In this document: positions 1-6,048 of the stretch, in pieces
Position numbering within the stretch: the first letter of the stretch is position 1
Layout of the letters: each line of letters begins with the position of its first letter
Source of the DNA: an uncultured Lachnoanaerobaculum sp.
GTDB lineage: Bacteria; Bacillota; Clostridia; Lachnospirales; Lachnospiraceae
Direction: 5' to 3'
Assembly: GCA_946999385.1 (NCBI GenBank)
Contig: CAMQCZ010000036.1
Location: forward strand, 1-9,548
Length of the DNA stretch: 9,548 nt
Made by a program: the position numbers and the translations under genes
Notes under the pieces: model-generated
Seen by the model: the letters and a program-made list of their open reading frames with translations, nothing else
Told to the model about the DNA's origin: nothing
Database searches by the model: none

Positions 1-235
1 AGATCCTGATATAGATTTTGATTTGGATATATTGCTTAATCGCTTTAAAATAATTGAAATAACTGATGAAAGTGAACCTAATTATGATTTTAATAAGCTT
101 TATATAGAACACGCTTCCGATATGCTCGGTTTTTTTATAAATGAGCTTAAAGATAATAAAGCCGATCCTATAACTAAAAAAGCTTTATTTTATGGAACTA
201 ATGCATTATTAAAAACCTCTGATGAAAGGAATTGA
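1..235 (+). CDS. C-terminal fragment of probable SbcD/YhaO-type DNA repair exonuclease subunit
   Basis: The reading frame is open from the left edge of the window (first full codon at base 2) to a TGA at 233-235, so only about 77 C-terminal residues are present and the true start lies upstream. No catalytic metallophosphoesterase motif is visible because those sit in the missing N-terminal part. The tail has an acidic stretch, then a helical segment ending in a 'KKALFYGTNALL' pattern, which resembles the C-terminal end of clostridial SbcD/YhaO-like proteins as I recall them. The main support is context: the next gene, 1 bp downstream, is a YhaN/SbcC-like ATPase, and this ATPase is normally encoded directly after its Mre11/SbcD-like nuclease partner. 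The complex would process DNA ends. Identity is inferred mostly from the neighbour and is moderately sure. Confidence 0.65.
   Translation, partial: DPDIDFDLDILLNRFKIIEITDESEPNYDFNKLYIEHASDMLGFFINELKDNKADPITKKALFYGTNALLKTSDERN
225..230 (+). promoter_or_regulatory. Ribosome binding site that fixes the start of the YhaN-like gene at 237
   Basis: The bases AAAGGA lie 6 bases before an ATG at 237. An in-frame ATG at 222 would give five extra residues, but it overlaps this site and has no purine-rich sequence at a suitable distance upstream. The protein from 237 begins MQILDIYIQGFGK, which matches the usual N-terminus of this ATPase family. The site lies inside the end of the preceding nuclease gene, consistent with translational coupling. 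Confidence 0.7.
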
Positions 236-236
236 T

Positions 237-2108
237 ATGCAAATATTGGATATATACATTCAAGGCTTCGGTAAAATTTTAGATAAAAGGATTAGTTTTT
301 CAGAAAAAATCAATATAATCTATGGTGAAAATGAAGCCGGAAAATCAACTATTCATAATTTTATAAAAGCTATTTTTTATGGTCTTGAACGTGGCAAGGG
401 ACGTGCAAGTAAAAATGATACTTGGTCCAAATATGAACCATGGGCGACTTCTGCTTATGGCGGTTATATACGCTTGAAAAAAGATGATAAAATATTTAGA
501 ATTGAAAGAGATTTCAGGAAAAATTCCAAAAAACCGCTTAGTATAATAGATGAGGATAAGGGTATAGAAATTGTAGATACAGACTCTTGTCTATCATACA
601 TTTTAAATGGACTTTCATCCTTGGCTTATACAAATACTATAAGCATAAGCCAATTAAAATCTGTTACCGATAGTGGAATGAGTGATGAATTAAAAAAATA
701 TATTTCAAATATGAATAGTACAGGTAATGAAGCCCTTGACATAAGTAAGGCTTCTAATTACCTAAAAGTACAAAAAAAATTTATATCTAAAAATTATATA
801 GAACAAGCAAATAAAAATTATGAAGATAATATTATAAGATTAAAAAATCTTGAAGATAAATTAGAGCTTGAAAAAGATAACAGCCAAGCCTTAAATCAAG
901 CTTTTAAAAAAGATGATAAGGAAATTCTAAGTGATATTACACAGAATCAGATAGAAATAAGCTTACTTAATAAATATATAGATAATAATAAGGCTTTATT
1001 GGAAAGCTCCGAATTTACAAATATTTCTGATTTGCTGGCTTATAAAGAGCAATTTAATATAAAGCTTAAGGAATATAAAAAAGCTTCTGAAAATAATAAT
1101 ATCAAATTATTACGCATAGCTATATTTATACTAAGCTTTATATCTATAATAACAGCTATATCATCAATTTATATATTTGTAAGCGGTCAGGATAATAAGC
1201 TGACACATTTTTTACACATAGAATATGATTTAAATATAAGCATATTTATTATATTATGTACAATCAGCACAATTATTCTGGGGGTCATATCAAGAATGCT
1301 GTCAAGTAAATGCTCAAAAATAAAATTTCTACACAATACCTTGTTATTATTGGTAGAAAGCCTTACAGGCAAAAAAATATTAGATTCTGATAGCATAGAA
1401 AAAAGTAATGCTTTATTAGAAAAATATGAGCAATGCTTTGAAAATATCAATGCTGCCAAGGAAAAATTGCTAAAGCTTAAAATAAATTTGGATAATTTAA
1501 TTAAATATCAGGATGATATTAAAATTAATATTGAGAAAGCCCAAAGAAAAACTTGGGAAATAGAAAAGCTTTATGAACAAATTTCCAATATAGAGGATGA
1601 AAATACCGCACTTTTAAAGCTTATAGAGGAAAATAAAAAAATAGATACTGAAATTAAAGCAATAGATCTTGCACTTGAAACTTTAAAAAAATTATCTATC
1701 AATATAAAAGATTCTTTTGGGCTTTATTTGAATAAGGAGGCTTCATTTTTAATAGATAAGATAACAAAGGGAAAATATAATTCTATAAGTATTGATAAGG
1801 ATATGAATATATTTCTAAATACTGTTGATAAATTAGTTCCCATAGATTCAGCTTCAAGCGGTACCTTAGATCAAATTTATTTGGCATTACGTCTTGCAGT
1901 TGCTAAATTATTACAAAAAAACAAGCAAAGTCTTCCTCTGATTTTAGATGACAGCTTTGTTAATTATGATGAAAAACGTTTATCATTTTCTCTTGAATTT
2001 TTGGCTACAAATTATTCTGCTCAAATAATAATGTTTACTTGTCATCGTAGAGAAATTGATATATTATCTTCTTTGCAAAAAATATATAATAATATTAATA
2101 TTACTTAA
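237..2108 (+). CDS. YhaN/SbcC-like SMC-type ATPase with a central membrane hairpin
   Basis: This 623-residue protein has the split ATPase layout of Rad50/SbcC/YhaN proteins. A Walker A motif GENEAGKST is at residues 30-38. The ABC signature SSGTLDQ is at about 540-546, followed by 'ALRLA', and the Walker B LPLILDD is at 566-572. A His switch-like segment (TCHRREID) is near the end. Long charged, Leu/Ile/Lys/Glu-rich coiled-coil segments flank the middle. At the apex, where Rad50/SbcC carry a Cys-x-x-Cys zinc hook, there are instead two hydrophobic stretches (about 291-315 and 334-355) separated by a short polar loop, predicting a membrane-anchored hairpin. Its likely role is ATP-driven DNA-end processing with the nuclease encoded just upstream (1-bp gap), held at the membrane. 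At 623 residues it is shorter than Bacillus YhaN (over 900, from memory), the difference being in coiled coil. The start at 237 is preferred over 222 because of the ribosome binding site. Family assignment is firm; cellular role is inferred. Confidence 0.85.
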   Translation: MQILDIYIQGFGKILDKRISFSEKINIIYGENEAGKSTIHNFIKAIFYGLERGKGRASKNDTWSKYEPWATSAYGGYIRLKKDDKIFRIERDFRKNSKKPLSIIDEDKGIEIVDTDSCLSYILNGLSSLAYTNTISISQLKSVTDSGMSDELKKYISNMNSTGNEALDISKASNYLKVQKKFISKNYIEQANKNYEDNIIRLKNLEDKLELEKDNSQALNQAFKKDDKEILSDITQNQIEISLLNKYIDNNKALLESSEFTNISDLLAYKEQFNIKLKEYKKASENNNIKLLRIAIFILSFISIITAISSIYIFVSGQDNKLTHFLHIEYDLNISIFIILCTISTIILGVISRMLSSKCSKIKFLHNTLLLLVESLTGKKILDSDSIEKSNALLEKYEQCFENINAAKEKLLKLKINLDNLIKYQDDIKINIEKAQRKTWEIEKLYEQISNIEDENTALLKLIEENKKIDTEIKAIDLALETLKKLSINIKDSFGLYLNKEASFLIDKITKGKYNSISIDKDMNIFLNTVDKLVPIDSASSGTLDQIYLALRLAVAKLLQKNKQSLPLILDDSFVNYDEKRLSFSLEFLATNYSAQIIMFTCHRREIDILSSLQKIYNNINIT

Positions 2109-2151
2109 TTATATACTGGAAAAATTTACTTGATTATATATACTAGAAAAA
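2101..2151 (+). repeat. Imperfect tandem duplication of about 25 bp between yhaN-like gene and lrgA
   Basis: Copy 1 is 2101-2124 and copy 2 is 2126-2151, separated by one T. Both begin TTACTT and end GAAAAA, and both contain ATTATA and TACT. They differ by two A/G substitutions and a 2-bp TA indel. Copy 1 includes the stop codon (TAA, 2106-2108) of the upstream gene, so the repeat crosses the gene boundary. The conserved 14-base core is ATATACTGGAAAAA at 2111-2124 and ATATACTAGAAAAA at 2138-2151. Each copy holds TATACT, a near match to a -10 box, but no good -35 at the right distance. Possible roles are duplicated operators for lrgAB or a neutral replication-slippage product. Confidence 0.75.
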
Positions 2152-2172
2152 GTGAGAGTGAGAGTGAGAGTT
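2109..2172 (+). promoter_or_regulatory. Spacer upstream of lrgAB, candidate promoter/leader region
   Basis: This is the longest gap in the window (64 bp) and the most likely place for a promoter of lrgAB and the genes after it. A weak arrangement is TGGAAA (2117-2122), a 16-bp spacer and TATACT (2139-2144). In DNA this AT-rich such matches are expected by chance, so this is a candidate only. The rest of the spacer is taken up by the second copy of the tandem duplication and by the hexamer repeat. No hairpin followed by a T tract is seen, so there is no sign that transcription from the upstream gene stops here. Confidence 0.3.
2151..2171 (+). repeat. Hexanucleotide repeat (GTGAGA, about 3.5 copies) at the lrgA translation start
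   Basis: A perfect period-6 run covers 2151-2171, with three full GTGAGA units at 2152, 2158 and 2164 plus flanking partial units. It ends two bases before the ATG of lrgA. The tract is purine-rich and sits exactly where a Shine-Dalgarno sequence should be; GTGAG pairs only partly with the 16S tail and no better site is present. Every unit also carries a GTG codon in frame with lrgA, so GTG starts at 2152, 2158 or 2164 could add alternating Arg-Val residues. Such a tract can gain or lose units by slippage without shifting the frame. Confidence 0.85.
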
Positions 2173-2532
2173 ATGAAAATTTTACGTCAATTTTTTATTA
2201 TAATATTTATAAGTTTTATTGGAGAATTTTTAAAGGATTTTTTACCTTTGCCTATACCGGCAAGCATATATGGACTTGTAATTATACTTGGTCTGCTTAT
2301 AAGTAACAAATTAAAGGTTTCAGATATCAAAGAGGTATCCTATTTTTTAATAGAAATTATGCAACTTATGTTTTTACCTCCTGCTGTAGGTTTAATGGTT
2401 TCATGGCAAAAATTAAAGCCTATTTTTATACCTATAATTATTATGACCTTGGTATCAACTATATTAGTAATGGGAGTATCTGCAAAGGTTACCGAGTTAA
2501 TTATACTTGCACAAGAAAAGAGGCGAAAATAA
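2173..2532 (+). CDS. lrgA: LrgA/CidA family membrane protein
   Basis: This 119-residue, very hydrophobic protein has about four predicted membrane helices. It carries the family hallmarks LPLPIPASIYG (24-34) and FLPPAVGLM (67-75), followed by a charged C-terminal tail. Length fits the family (about 110-150). LrgA-type proteins were first described as antiholin-like regulators of murein hydrolase activity. In Bacillus subtilis and Streptococcus mutans, LrgAB-type pairs are known to act in pyruvate uptake or efflux, so either role is possible here. The ATG at 2173 is chosen because MKILRQFF is a normal family N-terminus; in-frame GTG codons at 2152-2166 would add an Arg-Val repeat with no likely function. 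Its stop overlaps the lrgB start (TAATG). No LytSR-type two-component system is adjacent within the window. Confidence 0.88.
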   Translation: MKILRQFFIIIFISFIGEFLKDFLPLPIPASIYGLVIILGLLISNKLKVSDIKEVSYFLIEIMQLMFLPPAVGLMVSWQKLKPIFIPIIIMTLVSTILVMGVSAKVTELIILAQEKRRK

Positions 2533-3227
2533 TGCACGAATTTATGAATAATTCTATATTTTTCGGCGTTTTTGTATCCCTTTTTGCTTATGAAATAGGT
2601 ATGTTTTTAAGAAAAAAAAGTGGTAATGTTCTTTTTAATCCTTTACTTATATCTGTTGCTATTGTTATACTATTTTTAGTTATTTTTAAAATACCATACT
2701 CAGAATATAATGTAGGTTCACAATATATAAGCTATTTATTAACCCCTGCTACTGTTTGCCTTGCAGTCCCTCTTTATGAACAGATACATTTGTTAAAAAG
2801 TAATTATATTGCAATATCTATAGGCATAGCAACAGGTGTATTTACAAGCTTATTTACAATATTAATTTTAAGTCTACTATTCAGATTTACTCATGCACAA
2901 TATGCTACTATGTTACCAAAGTCTATAACAACAGCTATCGGAATTGATATTTCTCAAGAATTAGGAGGATATCCTGAAATAACTGTAGCAGTTATTGTTA
3001 TTACGGGTATTTTGGGCAATATTTTTGCAGAACAAATATTAAAGCTCTTTTTTGTAAAACATCCTATAGCTAAGGGTATAGGTATCGGTACATCTGCACA
3101 TGCAATGGGAACTACTAAAGCGATAGAGCTTGGAGAAATAGAAGGAGCTATGAGCTCTTTATCAATAGCAGTTGCCGGACTTTTCACAGTTATAGGAGCA
3201 AGTATTTTTGCAAATTTTATTAAATAA
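2532..3227 (+). CDS. lrgB: LrgB family membrane protein
   Basis: This 231-residue integral membrane protein has several hydrophobic helices and the conserved LrgB segments: FNPLL (35-39), TPATVCLAVPLY (71-82), a PKSITTAIG stretch, and a Gly/Ala-rich C-terminal region with the SAHAMGTTKA pattern. Length is normal for LrgB/CidB/YohK proteins (about 230). The start at 2532 is supported by AAGAGG at 2518-2523, 8 bases upstream, and by the 1-bp overlap with lrgA. The frame is open further upstream inside lrgA, but that is not coding. It should form a membrane complex with LrgA, affecting either autolysin control or movement of small organic acids such as pyruvate. The sequence does not show which. 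Confidence 0.9.
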   Translation: MHEFMNNSIFFGVFVSLFAYEIGMFLRKKSGNVLFNPLLISVAIVILFLVIFKIPYSEYNVGSQYISYLLTPATVCLAVPLYEQIHLLKSNYIAISIGIATGVFTSLFTILILSLLFRFTHAQYATMLPKSITTAIGIDISQELGGYPEITVAVIVITGILGNIFAEQILKLFFVKHPIAKGIGIGTSAHAMGTTKAIELGEIEGAMSSLSIAVAGLFTVIGASIFANFIK

Positions 3228-3258
3228 TTTATATCTACTACAAATTTTATAGCTTATA

Positions 3259-3267
3259 AGAAAGGAG
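3259..3267 (+). promoter_or_regulatory. Strong ribosome binding site for the TTG start of the MarR gene
   Basis: AGAAAGGAG is a near-perfect Shine-Dalgarno sequence, 6 bases before TTG at 3274. No ATG or GTG gives a better start, and the protein from this TTG begins at the expected position for the family. The 46-bp spacer in which it sits (3228-3273) also contains a short inverted repeat, TTATA-GCT-TATAA (3247-3259), too weak to call an operator. Confidence 0.8.
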
Positions 3268-3273
3268 TTCCTT

Positions 3274-3717
3274 TTGGATAAATATTTTGAAATAAATACT
3301 ATTTTGGTTAAGCTCTTTAATGGTATTTTGGATTTTGAAGCAAATGTTTTTAAAAATACCGAATTTAAAGATATAACTACAAATGATATGCATATTATAG
3401 ATATTATTGGTTTAAATCAAAAAAAGACCATGTCTACAGTAGCTAAGGAATTATCTATAACGACAGGAACTCTTACTATAGCTATAAATAATCTTGTTAA
3501 AAAAGGCTATGTAATACGCCAAAGAGGTAAGGCGGATCGTCGAATTGTATATATTGAGCTTTCTGAAAGGGGGAAAAAAGCTTATGAAAAACATCTTGAA
3601 TTTCACAAGGATATGGTAATTTCAATGCTTTCAAGCTTAGACGAAAATGAAATTAATATTTTAATTAAAGGACTTTATAAAATAGATAATTGGATATGTA
3701 CTAATCAAAGCAATTAA
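3274..3717 (+). CDS. MarR family transcriptional regulator, FabT-like
   Basis: This 147-residue protein has the length and layout of a MarR repressor: N- and C-terminal dimerisation helices around a winged helix-turn-helix. The helix-turn-helix lies at about 52-77 (MSTVAKELSITTGTLT followed by INNLVKKGYV). The wing carries ADRR at 87-90, the basic tip typical of MarR proteins. The segment FKDITTNDMHIIDIIG (31-46) and the overall pattern recall FabT, which represses fatty acid synthesis genes in streptococci and relatives. No fab gene is present in this window, so the FabT assignment rests on sequence resemblance alone. Translation starts at TTG behind a strong ribosome binding site. It lies 46 bp after lrgB and 10 bp before a lipoprotein gene, so it may control lrgAB, the lipoproteins or itself. 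MarR membership is firm; the target is unknown. Confidence 0.88.
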   Translation: MDKYFEINTILVKLFNGILDFEANVFKNTEFKDITTNDMHIIDIIGLNQKKTMSTVAKELSITTGTLTIAINNLVKKGYVIRQRGKADRRIVYIELSERGKKAYEKHLEFHKDMVISMLSSLDENEINILIKGLYKIDNWICTNQSN

Positions 3718-3727
3718 AGGAGATTTT

Positions 3728-4249
3728 ATGGTTAAGAAAAAGATTTTTTTTACAATGTGTGTAGGATTTTTTGCATGTAATTTATTAGCCTGCTCAAACA
3801 ATTCAGGCACCGTCGCAAAATCAGAAAAGCAAAATAATATTCATATGATTGAAGAAAGTAATGACTCAGGAAGATCTGACAAGGTACCGGATCCTAATGC
3901 ACCCGTACTCACTGTTATTTCCATATATCCTATTAATAAAGACAATAACGGACTTTATAAGGAAATGGATGCTATAGAAGAAATGGATGCAAGCTTATTG
4001 CTTGAAAAACTACAGGAATATTCTATTATTGATTCCGATATAAGCATAAATAAATTTGATATACAAGGTAAAATTGCTAATCTTGATTTAAATAAATTTG
4101 ATAAAAATAATAAATTAGCCTTAACAAGCCTTGTAAATACATTTATAGAAAATTATGAGCTTGACAGCTTAAATATAAGCATAACAGGTAAATCAGAACA
4201 AGAGCTTACTAATTTAACATACAATAAAAACTATAAGGAAATAAAATAA
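3728..4249 (+). CDS. Small predicted lipoprotein with probable GerMN-like domain
   Basis: This 173-residue protein has a classic lipoprotein signal: basic MVKKK, a hydrophobic core, and the lipobox LLAC with the modified Cys at 22. A polar Asn/Ser-rich linker follows, to about residue 58. The remainder (about 60-156) starts with a VLTVISIYPINKDN strand pattern and ends with a helix-rich LTSLVNTFIENY and an LNISITG strand. This resembles GerMN/sporulation-type lipoprotein domains common in clostridial envelope proteins; the match is from memory of the fold pattern and is moderate. It would be anchored on the outer face of the membrane. AAAGGAGA at 3716-3723 provides a good ribosome binding site that overlaps the MarR stop codon. 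The next gene, another lipoprotein, begins 3 bp downstream, suggesting co-expression. Specific function is not known. Confidence 0.7.
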   Translation: MVKKKIFFTMCVGFFACNLLACSNNSGTVAKSEKQNNIHMIEESNDSGRSDKVPDPNAPVLTVISIYPINKDNNGLYKEMDAIEEMDASLLLEKLQEYSIIDSDISINKFDIQGKIANLDLNKFDKNNKLALTSLVNTFIENYELDSLNISITGKSEQELTNLTYNKNYKEIK

Positions 4250-4252
4250 AAT

Positions 4253-6037
4253 ATGTATCTTAATTATAAAATAAAGCTTGCCATCACACTTTTATGTGCA
4301 AGCTTTATTATTAGCTCTTGTTTTAATATAAGTAAAAATAAAGCCGGTGATTTTTCTGTCAAAAAAAATATTGATATTGATAACTCTTGTATGGATGAGG
4401 AAAATTTTCAATTATTATGTGATGATTTATATAAATTTTTACTTTCTAAAAATTATTTATTATTACATTTTGAAACCTCAAGCCCTGAAAGTCTTGGGAT
4501 TTATGATTATAAAATAAGCTTTGAAGATATATCAAATGAAGCTTTCACAAAAAATATCAAAATATTTGAAAGCTTTTATTCTAATCTTCAAAATATTAAT
4601 CCTGAAAATCTTAGTTATGATGATAAGATACTTTTTGATTCATTAAATATCTATTTTCAAAATCTATTAGCTTCAAAAGACTTTTTCTTATATTATGAGC
4701 CTTTAAGCTTAAATACCGGAATTTATGCTACTATACCTATCATATTAACGGAGTATCCTTTTAGAAATATTAACGATGTTGAAAATTACCTTAAGCTGCT
4801 TTCTTCTTTAGATGAATATTATGAAAGTATAATAGAATTTGAAAAAGAGAAAAAAAATAATAATATCTTAATGAGTAAGGATGCTATATCATTGGTTCTA
4901 AACTCATTAGATAAATTTTCTTTGAAATTAAATGATAATTTTATGCAAGAAAGCTTTGCCTGCAGGCTTGAAAAGCTTAATCTAAGCCCTGAACAAAAAA
5001 AAGCTTTTATAGATAAAGATAATAAAATACTATTGGAAGATTTTTTTAATGCATATGAAATTTTAAAAAATGGATTAGTTGAATTAAATAAAGACAATAC
5101 GAATAACAACTATGACATAAATCGTAAAAAATATATAAATTCTCTAATAAAAAATACTATTTATCCTTCATATAATAATATTGATTTACTCAAATCTAAT
5201 ATAGAAACTAATTTAAAAAAAGACTCCTTGGAAATAGCTGACTTATTAAAAAATAAAAAGCTTTCTTCCGAAAATATATATGATTATAATTTTAAAACTG
5301 ATAATCCATATGATACTTTAAAGCTTTTACAAAATTCTATAAAAGGGCTTTTCCCTGAAATGCCAAAGCTTAAATATGAGCTTAAAAAAATGCCTACAGG
5401 ATTATCAAATATAAGCTCAAGTGCTTTTTATATCAAAACCAATAATGTCGATACTGAAAATATTATCTATGTAGATATGAATAATAAAAATAATGTGAAT
5501 ATTTTAGCTAAATTAGCACATGAAGCAATTCCCGGACATATGTATCAAAAAAATTATTTCTTCTCAAATAATAAAAATAAGCTTTGGGATTTAATAGCCA
5601 ATCAGGGATATATAGAGGGGTATGCTATTTATTGCGAAGCTTTATCTTACTTCTTTGACAATAATTTAAATAGTAACGAAGCAAAAATTTTAGAAAAAAA
5701 TTTCATTTCCCGCTTAGGTTTATATGCCTTTTTAGATCTGTCTATAAATTATTATGGAAAAGATGAAAATTATGTGGCAACTTATCTCAAAGATAATTAT
5801 AATATAGATAATTACGATATGATTAATAATATTTATAATAGCCTGCTGGCGAATCCATGTAACTATTTAAAATATTATGTAGGATACCTTGAAATTATTG
5901 ATTTAAAAAATGAAGCAAAAAAAATTTTAAATTCAAAATATTCTGATTATAAATTTCATAAATTTTTATTGGAAACAGGTCCTGCACCTTTTTTAGTAAT
6001 AAAGAAAAATCTAAAAAATAATATTTCAAGTGAATAG
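4253..6037 (+). CDS. DUF885 family lipoprotein, putative zinc metallopeptidase
   Basis: This 594-residue protein begins with a signal sequence ending in the lipobox ISSC (lipidated Cys at 23), so it should be exported and membrane-anchored. The body matches the DUF885 family. It has a zinc-site-like HEAIPGH (423-429) and a second conserved EGYAIYCE (455-462) that would supply a further acidic ligand. A downstream NYYGKDEN segment, a PCNYLKYYVGYLEI stretch and a C-terminal FHKFLLETGPAPF-type motif (here written with its own residues 'HKFLLETGPAPF') complete the family pattern. Length is usual for the family. The HExxxxH arrangement is what DUF885 proteins carry in place of a canonical HExxH; peptidase activity is predicted, and no substrate can be read from the sequence. 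The start at 4253 is needed for the signal peptide, although its ribosome binding site (AAGGA, 4235-4239) is about 13 bases away. It follows the small lipoprotein by 3 bp. Confidence 0.83.
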   Translation: MYLNYKIKLAITLLCASFIISSCFNISKNKAGDFSVKKNIDIDNSCMDEENFQLLCDDLYKFLLSKNYLLLHFETSSPESLGIYDYKISFEDISNEAFTKNIKIFESFYSNLQNINPENLSYDDKILFDSLNIYFQNLLASKDFFLYYEPLSLNTGIYATIPIILTEYPFRNINDVENYLKLLSSLDEYYESIIEFEKEKKNNNILMSKDAISLVLNSLDKFSLKLNDNFMQESFACRLEKLNLSPEQKKAFIDKDNKILLEDFFNAYEILKNGLVELNKDNTNNNYDINRKKYINSLIKNTIYPSYNNIDLLKSNIETNLKKDSLEIADLLKNKKLSSENIYDYNFKTDNPYDTLKLLQNSIKGLFPEMPKLKYELKKMPTGLSNISSSAFYIKTNNVDTENIIYVDMNNKNNVNILAKLAHEAIPGHMYQKNYFFSNNKNKLWDLIANQGYIEGYAIYCEALSYFFDNNLNSNEAKILEKNFISRLGLYAFLDLSINYYGKDENYVATYLKDNYNIDNYDMINNIYNSLLANPCNYLKYYVGYLEIIDLKNEAKKILNSKYSDYKFHKFLLETGPAPFLVIKKNLKNNISSE

Positions 6038-6048
6038 AAAGGAAACTT

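Noticed and set aside
222..236. Upstream ATG of the YhaN-like gene adding MKGID
   Set aside because: It overlaps the AAAGGA ribosome binding site that serves the ATG at 237 and has no such site of its own.
1187..1459. Minus-strand open frames inside plus-strand genes (also 2340-2537, 2954-3187, 4819-5109, 6930-7256, 7538-8000, 8950-9225)
   Set aside because: All lie inside well-supported + strand genes, lack ribosome binding sites or recognisable domains, and look like shadows of AT-rich coding sequence.
2403..2531. In-frame extension upstream of lrgB within lrgA
   Set aside because: The 43 extra residues are polar and unlike any LrgB N-terminus. The ATG at 2532 has a good ribosome binding site and the classic 1-bp overlap with lrgA.
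3247..3259. Inverted repeat TTATA-GCT-TATAA before the MarR gene as an operator
   Set aside because: Five-base AT-only arms are expected by chance here, and no second copy is found near lrgA. A FabT-type TTTGA/TCAAA palindrome was also sought and not found.
3962..3990. Short internal duplication GAAATGGATGC (3962-3972 and 3980-3990) in the small lipoprotein
   Set aside because: It gives only an EMDA-EEMDA repeat within a domain strand/helix junction, with no sign of further copies or function.
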